Part shown: piece by piece, positions 26,406 through 33,316 of the stretch
Layout: every line of letters starts with the position of its first letter
How positions within the stretch are numbered: the stretch's first letter is position 1
NCBI GenBank assembly: GCA_944384995.1
Contig: CALWVN010000020.1
Coordinates: forward strand, 1 to 35,541
Source of the DNA: an uncultured Clostridia bacterium
GTDB lineage: Bacteria > Bacillota > Clostridia > Oscillospirales > Acutalibacteraceae
Reading direction: 5' to 3'
Length of the DNA: 35,541 nt
The notes under the pieces: model-generated
Told to the model about the DNA's origin: nothing
The model's input: only the letters and a program-made list of their open reading frames with translations
Database searches by the model: none
Translations under genes and position numbers: made by a program

Positions 26406-27860
26406 TTATGAGTTTACAGTATCATAAAATTCAGGGTAATCGGCAAGATATACGTCGTAATTAGTATCTATAACTACTCGAATGTTTATTTCTGGACTTG
26501 TGTATAATTCTGTTTTTTCATAGCTAATCCCGTTATATGTAAATGCTGCATATGTTGCCGTGGTTTGATGTTCTTCTACTTTATTCCAGCGATTTAGGAT
26601 TTCATCCATATTCGTTATTGCGCCCGGCAGAGTTTCTAAATAAAGAAGGATAGGACGCATCATATATTCGTATCCATGATTTTTTCCGTTCCGAGACAAG
26701 AAATTCAAAATAACTTGATTATCATCAAAACTAGGTAATATTACGAATGTTTCATCATCAGAAACATGATATGGTATAAGTCCGTCTGCATTGAGGTCTA
26801 TCGTATCACTTGTAACCGGCAGCCCGGACGCTTTATATACATCCCGGTATTCATCCAAAGTCATTATAAAATCAGATAATTTATGCTTTGTCAGTTCGCG
26901 CTCGTCCGCTTGTTGAATCATGGATAGCTGTTCTTCGGTTGCTAATGAATACTTGCCGATTTTTATTACGTTTCCTTTGGAATCAAATTGGGGTGCGCCA
27001 TCATTAATACTCCATAATTCTCCCCAGATAGAAATATCGTAACTTAGCGGCTTTTCTTCAACCGTACTTTTTAATTTCACTGTGTTGTTATTGCTTTCGT
27101 CTATCTCATAGACTTTTTCATCATATATACCGTCTGATTTTATACTCCAAACCCGCATCTCTTCGCCTTGGTCAGACACAAATGTCTGACCTTGCAATTT
27201 CTCGTTCATTTCTTTCGCTTCCCGTGTAGAACGGTTTGTAACGATCTGATGGACTGAGAAAAAAGCTGCAATTCCCAAAATTACGCAAAGCAGAACGATA
27301 AATAGGGGAGACCTTACAATTTCCTTAAATGATTTTCTCGGCATTTTTGAAATGCCGGTTCCTGTTTTGTGAGACTGCTTTTCTCTGATTGTAATATTCT
27401 CCCACAAATCATTTACAAAATCCACAAGCGCTGCATCTGTTATCGGTTGAATCGTACCGTGTGCAATCAGCTTTTTAATATCGTCCGCATATTTTTCAGG
27501 AACATTGTTACCCGACCATAAAATGCGAAATTTGCAATTTCTGCAATAGCTCAAATCATACTTTGCAAACGCGCTGTCTATTGCAGTATAGGGTTCGCCC
27601 TCGGCGATTTCAGCAATATAATATTTATCCTTTCCCGGTTTCTTGATCCATACCAAATCGCCGGGATTCAGTGCAGATATATATTTTTTGGCACTGTCAT
27701 AATCCGAATCGGATTCGTCGGTTTCTTTGTTCGGCATCGAACCGATGCCGATGACCTGCCGCCGGAGACAAAAAACAAATTTTTCCTGTGATAACGCTAT
27801 GTCTTCGTTTCCCGCTCTGCTATCCTCAAGATTCATACAATAAACTGCTCGCTTTTCCAT
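26406..27860 (-). CDS. Membrane-anchored protein with a PUA/EVE-like N-terminal domain
   Basis: A 484-aa protein in three parts. Residues 1-150 share a domain with the neighbouring 175-aa protein: CMNLEDSRAGNED, FCLRRQVIGIG, LNPGDLVWIKKP, KYYIAEIAEGEP. I associate this pattern (CMNL, IGxG, GDLVW) with PUA/EVE-like readers found near restriction and defence genes. Residues 184-208 form one membrane span (SPLFIVLLCVILGIAAFFSVHQ), preceded by lysine/arginine-rich KMPRKSFKE, so the N-domain is probably cytoplasmic. Residues 209-484 would be outside and match nothing I know. AGGAGG lies 7 bases before ATG 27860. The gene is AT-rich against the surrounding chromosome, a sign of transfer. The function is unknown. 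Confidence 0.75.
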   Translation of the reverse strand: MEKRAVYCMNLEDSRAGNEDIALSQEKFVFCLRRQVIGIGSMPNKETDESDSDYDSAKKYISALNPGDLVWIKKPGKDKYYIAEIAEGEPYTAIDSAFAKYDLSYCRNCKFRILWSGNNVPEKYADDIKKLIAHGTIQPITDAALVDFVNDLWENITIREKQSHKTGTGISKMPRKSFKEIVRSPLFIVLLCVILGIAAFFSVHQIVTNRSTREAKEMNEKLQGQTFVSDQGEEMRVWSIKSDGIYDEKVYEIDESNNNTVKLKSTVEEKPLSYDISIWGELWSINDGAPQFDSKGNVIKIGKYSLATEEQLSMIQQADERELTKHKLSDFIMTLDEYRDVYKASGLPVTSDTIDLNADGLIPYHVSDDETFVILPSFDDNQVILNFLSRNGKNHGYEYMMRPILLYLETLPGAITNMDEILNRWNKVEEHQTTATYAAFTYNGISYEKTELYTSPEINIRVVIDTNYDVYLADYPEFYDTVNS

Positions 27861-27963
27861 GTGAAAACCTCCTATATTCTCATAGTTTATCAGACGCTTA
27901 CCCATTCTATTGTTATTATAGTGATAAAACTTCTTAAAAGAAAAAATGCAAACTACAGAGGTT

Positions 27964-28491
27964 CTATTTTTGGCAACCATTTGTATCTGCAGCCGATTCC
28001 AATTTCTTAAATAGTTCAATCGTTGCCCGTATGGTGTCCCCGCGGGAGGTATCATGCATTCGTTCCAGTGTGTGAACAGCCCTTATGCGTTTTCGACACA
28101 GCGCGCCGGACAGTTCATGCTCATCTACGGCATAATATGTTCCCCTACGGTATGCACAGATGTCAAACTTTTTTAGGCTGTTGCAGATCCCGGGAGTGTC
28201 ATCGGTGATTTTAACCAAGTAATATTCATTTGTCACAGGGGACTTTACCCAAACAAGATCACCCGCTCCCATGTTCTGTAAATTGTTCCTTGCCGCACGA
28301 TACCCAATGCTACCGTCATATTCCAGATCCGCTTTTTCTTTGTACGCATTCCATGTATTTACTACATCAGAAATACCCCAACCGATTGCTACCAAGCCCT
28401 TTTCTAGGCAAAGCTGAAATTTAAGCGCCTTGTCATGGTTGCGTTTCGAGCCGCCTCGATTATCCTTTAGGTTCATGCACCAAACGCGCAT
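27964..28491 (-). CDS. PUA/EVE-like single-domain protein
   Basis: A 175-aa soluble protein: MRVWCMNLKDNRGGSKRN, ALKFQLCLEKGLVAIGWGIS, YRAARNNLQNMGAGDLVWVKSP, EYYLVKITDDTPG. These segments align in order with the first 110 residues of the next gene, so the two are paralogues. The AIGWG and GDLVW pattern resembles domains that recognise modified bases in some restriction-type proteins; I infer this from the motif, not from a search. The ATG at 28491 follows GAGGGGG by 8 bases; an earlier ATG at 28512 precedes that site. It is transcribed away from the XRE gene, 103 bases before the 484-aa gene, and probably forms an operon with it. Confidence 0.75.
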   Translation of the reverse strand: MRVWCMNLKDNRGGSKRNHDKALKFQLCLEKGLVAIGWGISDVVNTWNAYKEKADLEYDGSIGYRAARNNLQNMGAGDLVWVKSPVTNEYYLVKITDDTPGICNSLKKFDICAYRRGTYYAVDEHELSGALCRKRIRAVHTLERMHDTSRGDTIRATIELFKKLESAADTNGCQK

Positions 28492-28572
28492 TTCGGTTTC
28501 CCCCTCATACAAGATTTGTGTTTCAATATTTGGCTTTTGTGATTATGCATCAGACAGAAAAGAGTATGTTCT

Positions 28573-28603
28573 CAAATATTGTCCTATTACAGGACGATAT
28601 TTG
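28573..28603. promoter_or_regulatory. Operator-like inverted repeat A
   Basis: CAAATATTGTCCT (28573-28585) pairs with AGGACGATATTTG (28591-28603), one T-G wobble, 5-base centre ATTAC. The core TTGTCCTATTACAGGACGA is related to repeat B at 28625-28649. It lies between divergent genes. Confidence 0.75.
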
Positions 28604-28624
28604 CTCGCCGCCATGTTACCATGA

Positions 28625-28649
28625 ATTTTGTCTTATGTCAAGACAAAAT
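28625..28649. promoter_or_regulatory. Operator-like inverted repeat B overlapping a promoter
   Basis: ATTTTGTCTT (28625-28634) pairs perfectly with AAGACAAAAT (28640-28649), centre ATGTC. Its core TTGTCTTATGTCAAGACAA matches repeat A at 14 of 19 positions, and one pair of changes keeps the symmetry (C-G versus T-A). It ends on the TATAAT (28649-28654) just upstream of the XRE gene, so bound repressor would block that promoter. Confidence 0.78.
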
Positions 28650-28669
28650 ATAATAAGGGTGGCTGAAAC

Positions 28670-28930
28670 TTGGCAAGGATCATAGATGGCGAAGCCATGA
28701 ATCTTATCGGCGATAATGTAAAAAAATACCGCAAAATGCGGCGCATGAGCCAGCAAAAGCTGTCCAACCGTTTGGAGCTTTTAGGGGTGTATGTTTGCAG
28801 AGGATCGGTTTCCCGAATTGAGGACAAATCCCGCACGGTGACCGATATTGAGCTTTGTGCGATCGCAAAGGCGCTGGATATTTCGGTTTCGGAGCTGCTG
28901 AACGGCAATCCTTTCGATGAAGAGGAATAG
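28670..28930 (+). CDS. XRE-family transcriptional regulator
   Basis: An 86-aa one-domain regulator. The helix-turn-helix is clear: IGDNVKKYRKMRRMSQQKLSNRLELLGVYVCRGSVSRIEDKSRTVTDIELCAIAKALDISVSELL. This resembles YozG/immR-type repressors. The start is probably TTG 28670 (AAGGGTGG upstream); ATG 28697 would remove nine residues. TATAAT lies 15 bases before the start. Two related inverted repeats lie between it and the divergent 175-aa gene, so autorepression and control of the paired minus-strand genes is likely. Base composition is closer to the chromosome than the neighbouring AT-rich genes. Confidence 0.85.
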   Translation: MARIIDGEAMNLIGDNVKKYRKMRRMSQQKLSNRLELLGVYVCRGSVSRIEDKSRTVTDIELCAIAKALDISVSELLNGNPFDEEE

Positions 28931-28955
28931 ATGCGCGTCATAAGCTCGAAAAAAG

Positions 28956-28998
28956 CAGGGGCGACGCGGTACGGTTTGACGGTTATAAGCCGCCCCTG
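28956..28998 (+). terminator. Inverted repeat after the XRE gene
   Basis: CAGGGGCG (28956-28963) pairs with CGCCCCTG (28991-28998) across a 27-base loop. There is no T-run. It may assist termination of the XRE transcript, but the long loop makes this weak. Confidence 0.4.
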
Positions 28999-29028
28999 AT
29001 CTACAGGAAAACGCCCCTCAAATCATAC

Positions 29029-29061
29029 AAAAAAGACCGATGTTAAGCATCGGTCTTTTTT
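29029..29061. terminator. Two-way intrinsic terminator
   Basis: AGACCGATG (29034-29042) pairs with CATCGGTCT (29048-29056), with A-run before and T-run after, so it works on both strands. It separates the XRE module from the transporter operon. Confidence 0.92.
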
Positions 29062-29153
29062 GTCGGTGTGCCGTACCCGTCGGAACGAATATATAGCTTG
29101 ACCAAGCAACATTTTTTGAGAAAATGCTCTCCTTTATTGCAGATCGCACGAAT

Positions 29154-29172
29154 TTTATGCAATTGGCATAAA
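29154..29172. promoter_or_regulatory. Operator-like inverted repeat upstream of the transporter
   Basis: TTTATGC (29154-29160), AATTG, GCATAAA (29166-29172). It lies 32 bases upstream of the -35 box, a typical place for an activator or repressor of a sugar operon. No regulator gene sits beside it. The rest of 29062-29204 shows no gene. Confidence 0.45.
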
Positions 29173-29204
29173 TTATATACTTCACTTTTCTTTTGTTGTG
29201 CATA

Positions 29205-29234
29205 TTGACAGATAACGCCCGGCAAATATATGAT
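29205..29234 (+). promoter_or_regulatory. Promoter of the transporter operon
   Basis: TTGACA (29205-29210), an 18-base spacer and TATGAT (29229-29234), 35 bases before the start codon. Confidence 0.75.
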
Positions 29235-29269
29235 ATACATATGTGCAAACCAAGAACGGAGGAACGCCT

Positions 29270-31417
29270 GTGAATGTGCTGAAAGAGGGCAAGACACTTG
29301 CGGTGAATGTCATCAAAGACGTGGTTGGACATTGGAAAACGCCGGGTGGAAAAAATCAGGTTTCTTACAAAGAAATTTTAAACCTCGGGCTTGGTGGCAT
29401 GGGGCAGCAGTTTGTGCTGGCGCTGACGGGTTATTTTGGTTTGTCTGTCGGCAATACGCTGATTGGCTCGACCATCGGCATCACGCCCATGCACATCCAG
29501 TATATGTCCATGATCCAAACCGTTCTGAATATTTTCTTTGCGATTTTACGCAGCAAGATCGTGGACAATACGCGCACGCGCTGGGGCCGTTTCCGTCCGT
29601 ATATCGCTATAATGGGGATTCCGATCACCGTTTTGGCAGTGGTTTACCTTTTTCTGCCTGTTCCAACGCTGCCCTACACGCAAAAGCTGTATTTGACCTT
29701 TTTTGTTACGGTGGCGATTGCCATGATACAGCCGATGTTTACGGATACATACAGTGAATTGCAGACAGTCATTTCCTCTAATTCGCAGGAACGCTCCAAG
29801 ATCATTGCCATCAACAGCATCATATATTCCATGGCGCCTACGCTCACCGGCCTATTCGTTCCCATGCTCGCCGCAAAATTCGGCGGATATACAAACATCA
29901 ATACTTATCGCTATGTTCTTGTACCTGTGGCTGTTTTAGGCGTGGGAATGAACCTGTTTACCGCCTTTGGCTGCAAAGAACGCATTGTGACCTCTAAAAA
30001 CTATACACCGCGTGTACATGTTGTTGAAGGCTGTTTGCAAATCTACCGCAATAAACACTGGTGGCTGCGCACCGTTGCGGGCTGGATTGGCTTTCTGGAA
30101 TCTGCCTGCGGCGTGATTTTCAGTTGGATGTTCATCTACGGCACACAGGATATGACCATGTATGGTTTGCTCAACACGGTCAACGGTACTGCGGCGGGGC
30201 TTGCCATGTTTTCCGCGCCGTTTTTACTGAAGCGTTTGGGGAATCGAAAGCTGCTGCTGTGGCACAACGGGCTGAATATCGTTTTTGTCACCTGCATGCT
30301 GCTGACCTATAAAACGCCGTATCTGTTCTTTATTTTCAATTATCTCAACAGCTTTGTCAATTCGCTTTCTATTGTATACAATAATGTCATGCATGCGGAG
30401 GTCAAGGATTATCAGCAGTATATCAGCGGCAAACGCATGGACTTTATGTTCGGCACGGCGGGGCTCATCGGTTTGCCGATCACGCTTTCAACGGGTCTTG
30501 TGATCCCATATGTGTATGAGCTTTTGGGCGTGACTACAAACTATGATATTTTGTTTGATCCTCAGATCCGCAACTCGTTTTTCGCCGTTATGTGCGCCAT
30601 GTCTATTATCGGTGCGGTCATTAACCTTATCCCGTTCTTCTTTTACAGCCTTTCCGTGGAAAAGCATCGGAATATCGTCAAGGCGCTGGAATACAGGGCG
30701 CTGTTCGATGATTACGCGGACGGCTGCTTAACGGACGACCGCATTTTGGAAACTATGGAAGGGATCGAAGAGACGTATGCTTTCCTGGATGCGCCGTACC
30801 CTGATCTGGAAGCGCTGAAAAAGGGTGTGCGCGCCGCGCGCGGAAAAGCGGCAAGACGTGCTGCAAAGCAAGCACTGCGGCAGGCAAAACAGCTTTTGAC
30901 GGAAAAGGACGCGGCGGTATATCTGACCGATGAACTCAACAAGTTTGAAAAGCCCGAAATGCAGATGAAACTCGTGTTTGCAAAAGAACTTGCCGATGTG
31001 GATGTGCACCAACTGTCTCAAACAGACATATCTGTCCTACGTGACGCACAGGCGCTTCCCGCTTCCGAAAAAGCGGAAAAACGGCGGCGCAGATATGCGA
31101 TCCGCCAGGCAAAAAAATGCTTGAAAATGGCAAAAAGGATCCGTAAAAATTATCCGAATGGCGTAGAGACCCCCGACGAGACCAAACTGCATACAGCATT
31201 GGATATGTCTGCTGAAACCAAAGCGGAGGATCGCGCCCGCAGGCAGGCAATTCGTGCGGCGGAAAAAGAGCTGGAACTTTACCACCGTACCTTGAAACCG
31301 TATCTGAATGCAAAAGAGCTTGTACGGGAATATGAGATCAGCAAAACCTTGCTGCCGGATATGCAAAAACGGTATCGGGAGCTTACCGCCCCAAATGCGG
31401 CCGGCGTGCAGGCGTGA
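29270..31417 (+). CDS. GPH/MFS-type sugar symporter with a long helical tail
   Basis: A 715-aa membrane transporter. Residues 30-480 contain about twelve hydrophobic spans with GPH/MelB-like marks: SKIVDNTRTRWGRFRPYIAIMG in the first cytoplasmic loop, and MHAEVKDYQQYISGKRMDFMFGTAGLIGLPI late in the domain. Such proteins carry glycosides or drugs with Na+ or H+. The remaining 230 residues are cytoplasmic, rich in Ala, Lys and Arg, and repeat a helical motif three times (RRAAKQALRQAKQL, RRYAIRQAKKCLKMAKR, RRQAIRAAEKELEL). Family members usually end near residue 450-480. GTG 29270 follows GGAGG; ATG 29243 has no ribosome site. A lipoprotein gene follows in the same operon. Confidence 0.85.
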   Translation: MNVLKEGKTLAVNVIKDVVGHWKTPGGKNQVSYKEILNLGLGGMGQQFVLALTGYFGLSVGNTLIGSTIGITPMHIQYMSMIQTVLNIFFAILRSKIVDNTRTRWGRFRPYIAIMGIPITVLAVVYLFLPVPTLPYTQKLYLTFFVTVAIAMIQPMFTDTYSELQTVISSNSQERSKIIAINSIIYSMAPTLTGLFVPMLAAKFGGYTNINTYRYVLVPVAVLGVGMNLFTAFGCKERIVTSKNYTPRVHVVEGCLQIYRNKHWWLRTVAGWIGFLESACGVIFSWMFIYGTQDMTMYGLLNTVNGTAAGLAMFSAPFLLKRLGNRKLLLWHNGLNIVFVTCMLLTYKTPYLFFIFNYLNSFVNSLSIVYNNVMHAEVKDYQQYISGKRMDFMFGTAGLIGLPITLSTGLVIPYVYELLGVTTNYDILFDPQIRNSFFAVMCAMSIIGAVINLIPFFFYSLSVEKHRNIVKALEYRALFDDYADGCLTDDRILETMEGIEETYAFLDAPYPDLEALKKGVRAARGKAARRAAKQALRQAKQLLTEKDAAVYLTDELNKFEKPEMQMKLVFAKELADVDVHQLSQTDISVLRDAQALPASEKAEKRRRRYAIRQAKKCLKMAKRIRKNYPNGVETPDETKLHTALDMSAETKAEDRARRQAIRAAEKELELYHRTLKPYLNAKELVREYEISKTLLPDMQKRYRELTAPNAAGVQA

Positions 31418-31431
31418 AAGGAGAGAGAAGC

Positions 31432-32292
31432 ATGCAAAAAAGCATAAGGCTTATCGGTGTGGTTTTGTGTGTTGCAGTTATGGCATCCGCCTTTTTCGGC
31501 TGCGGTGCGAACCTTTCCGAAGCGGATGTGCAAACCGTTTTAGAAACGGCACTGCAAAATTCTCTTTCGGCAGACCTGTTTTATTGGAAGGAGACCGATA
31601 ATCGGGACGATGTCAGCCGGTACAGCCAAGCAAATGTTCTGTCTGATATTGACAGCAAGACCTACACACCGCTTGTGGACGAAAACGGCAATTATACAAC
31701 TTTACGCATACAGGTTCTTCAGCAAGAGAACGGAAACACCGTCTATCAAAGCGTGTGCGGGGAATCCTCCGGCGTAGAAGAGGGCGATGAGGTCCGCAGC
31801 TATTTGTTTGAAACGACCGCGGACAGCAGGGGCGAGACCGTTCAAACCAAAACCCCCATGACTGCGGCGGAATATTACGAAAGCGCGCAGTTCCAACCAT
31901 ACGGCTTGCAGTCCAAGCTGCAAGTGTTGGCTGGGCTTACGGCTGACGATATGGACTTTTCCGGGGACGGCTGCGAAATCTCCAAACGGGGCAACGTCGT
32001 GCAGCTTCAGTTCCTCGTCCGTGACAGCTTTTTAGAGCGCTATGAGGCGCAATACGGCGAGCCGTCACTGTTTGAGGGCGCCAAGCGAGTGCTCATTGAG
32101 ATCGCTTATGAGAAAATATCACAGATCGTTGTGTATGTTGATGAAACCATTGCGGGCAGTTCCATGCATGTGGAAACAGAAGCATACAACTTCCAGCTTG
32201 TGTATCTCGGCCCCAAATTCGATGTCCCGCATTACAACGAGACGAATTCCGCAGGCGAAGCGGTTTGGAAAGATAAACCGAGCGCCGCATAA
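31432..32292 (+). CDS. Predicted lipoprotein of unknown function
   Basis: A 286-aa exported protein. The start KKSIRL-type basic region (MQKSIRLIGVVLCVAVMASAFFGC) with a cysteine at residue 24 is a lipoprotein signal; the box FFGC is slightly unusual at the third position before Cys. The mature part is acidic and hydrophilic with no domain I recognise. It has repeated aromatic/Val-rich strands (VYQSVCGESSGVEEGDEVRSYLFETTAD) and the late motif KISQIVVYVDETIAGSSMHVETEAYNFQLVYL. GGAGAGAGA precedes the ATG, 14 bases after the transporter stop. It may assist the transporter at the cell surface, but this is only inferred from the shared operon. Confidence 0.8.
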   Translation: MQKSIRLIGVVLCVAVMASAFFGCGANLSEADVQTVLETALQNSLSADLFYWKETDNRDDVSRYSQANVLSDIDSKTYTPLVDENGNYTTLRIQVLQQENGNTVYQSVCGESSGVEEGDEVRSYLFETTADSRGETVQTKTPMTAAEYYESAQFQPYGLQSKLQVLAGLTADDMDFSGDGCEISKRGNVVQLQFLVRDSFLERYEAQYGEPSLFEGAKRVLIEIAYEKISQIVVYVDETIAGSSMHVETEAYNFQLVYLGPKFDVPHYNETNSAGEAVWKDKPSAA

Positions 32293-32313
32293 ACGGGATA
32301 ATATTGGCAAAAA

Positions 32314-32356
32314 CGTGCCGCAAAGCCGAGTATTTCGAGCTTTACGGCACGCTTTT
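32314..32356. terminator. Two-way terminator between convergent genes
   Basis: CGTGCCG (32314-32320) pairs with CGGCACG (32345-32351); AAAGC/GCTTT and CGA/TCG extend the stem inside. A T-run follows on each strand, serving the lipoprotein gene and the minus-strand MazG-like gene. Confidence 0.85.
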
Positions 32357-32365
32357 ATACCTTCG

Positions 32366-32680
32366 TTATGTATCGTCTACACTTTTAAGGAACAGCCTTT
32401 TTTCAAACCCGCCTTTTTTTGCGGCCTTCTCCGCCTTGATTTTCAGTACGTCCGAAAGCGTACTGCCCTGCGCCTGTGCCAGTGCATCTATAACCTCCAG
32501 TATGTCGGCAAGCTCCTCTAAATCTGCGCTGTCCAAATATTCTCCGACTTCCTCACAAAGCTTTTTCTTCAGCGCCGTTTGGAACTGTGTTTCGTCCAAT
32601 ACGGAAAAACAGGCGGTTTGACCGTTTGCTTTTATGATTTCGGGAATGCGGTCCCGAACCAGTTTGTTATAGGGTTTCAT
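32366..32680 (-). CDS. MazG-superfamily NTP pyrophosphohydrolase-like protein
   Basis: A 104-aa all-alpha protein: MKPYNKLVRDRIPEIIKANG at the start, then KKKLCEEVGEYLDSADLEELADILEVIDALAQAQG. The EExxE...ExxD pattern (EEVGEYLD, EELADILEVID) is the metal site of all-alpha NTP pyrophosphohydrolases that remove odd nucleotides. The start at 32680 has GGGAGGG upstream; the open frame extends further but is not family-like. Its first 14 bases overlap the end of the phosphatase gene upstream, so the two are translated together. Confidence 0.85.
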   Translation of the reverse strand: MKPYNKLVRDRIPEIIKANGQTACFSVLDETQFQTALKKKLCEEVGEYLDSADLEELADILEVIDALAQAQGSTLSDVLKIKAEKAAKKGGFEKRLFLKSVDDT

Positions 32681-33155
32681 GGCTTGTTCCCTCCCGCAAA
32701 ATCCATTGCAGAAGCCCTGCGCAGCCGTCGTAAATATCACGGTATGCCGTTTCGAAGTCGCCCGAATACCACGGGTCGGCTACATCTCCGCCGCGTTCTG
32801 TAAAATCCATAAGCTTACGGATCCTGTTCTGCGGATCGCCGCCGAAAATGCGAGTCATATTACGGATGTTTGCGCGATCCATTCCGATGAAGAGATCATA
32901 TTTTTCGTAGTCGTCTTTTTGAAGCTGCACGGCGCGTTTTCCCTCACAGGAAAGCCCATGCTTTTGAAGCTCGCGCTTGGCAGGGGGATAAACGGGATTG
33001 CCGACGCCGTTCCAAATCTCCTCTGTGCTTGTGGCAGCGGATGCGATCTCAAACTCGTTCGAAAGCCCCTTTTGCCGCACGATATCCTTTAAAATAAACT
33101 CCGCCATCGGCGAGCGGCAAATATTGCCGTGGCAGATGAATAGTATTTTTATCAT
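32667..33155 (-). CDS. Low-molecular-weight protein tyrosine phosphatase
   Basis: A 162-aa phosphatase with the signature loop VLFICHGNICRSPMAEF near the N-terminus (C8 nucleophile, R14) and the general-acid aspartate in VADPWYSGDFETAY near residue 127. This fold is shared by arsenate reductases, but the DPW motif and the CxGNxCRS loop favour protein tyrosine phosphatase. In Firmicutes such enzymes can act on protein phosphotyrosine or arginine phosphate. GAAGGG lies 11 bases before the ATG. It lies just before the integrative element and is probably the first chromosomal gene beyond it. Confidence 0.93.
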   Translation of the reverse strand: MIKILFICHGNICRSPMAEFILKDIVRQKGLSNEFEIASAATSTEEIWNGVGNPVYPPAKRELQKHGLSCEGKRAVQLQKDDYEKYDLFIGMDRANIRNMTRIFGGDPQNRIRKLMDFTERGGDVADPWYSGDFETAYRDIYDGCAGLLQWILREGTSHETL

Positions 33156-33254
33156 ATCTTATATATCCCTTCATAAGCCTTCAAACCTTGATATTACGGG
33201 CTTTCCGGCGCTTTTTTCAGTTTTTCTGTTTTGCCCCAAACCTACGCTATTCTT

Positions 33255-33276
33255 CGTAAATCTACGCAGATTTACG
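33255..33276. repeat. Palindrome near the element end
   Basis: CGTAAATCT (33255-33263), ACGC, AGATTTACG (33268-33276). A perfect 9-bp inverted repeat beside the tandem repeats; it may be part of the recombination region. Confidence 0.7.
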
Positions 33277-33282
33277 GGCAAA

Positions 33283-33305
33283 TGGTGTAGTAAGTGGTGT
33301 AGTAA
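33283..33305. repeat. Tandem 12-base repeats, possible integrase arm sites
   Basis: TGGTGTAGTAA occurs at 33283-33293 and again at 33295-33305, period 12. Tn916 integrase binds short direct repeats near the element ends with its N-terminal domain; these are candidates for the same role. Confidence 0.6.
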
Positions 33306-33316
33306 CTCGGTGCGTT

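Noticed and set aside
29018-29332. Minus-strand frames between the XRE and transporter genes
   Set aside because: They cross a two-way terminator and the transporter promoter, lack motifs, and have no convincing start.
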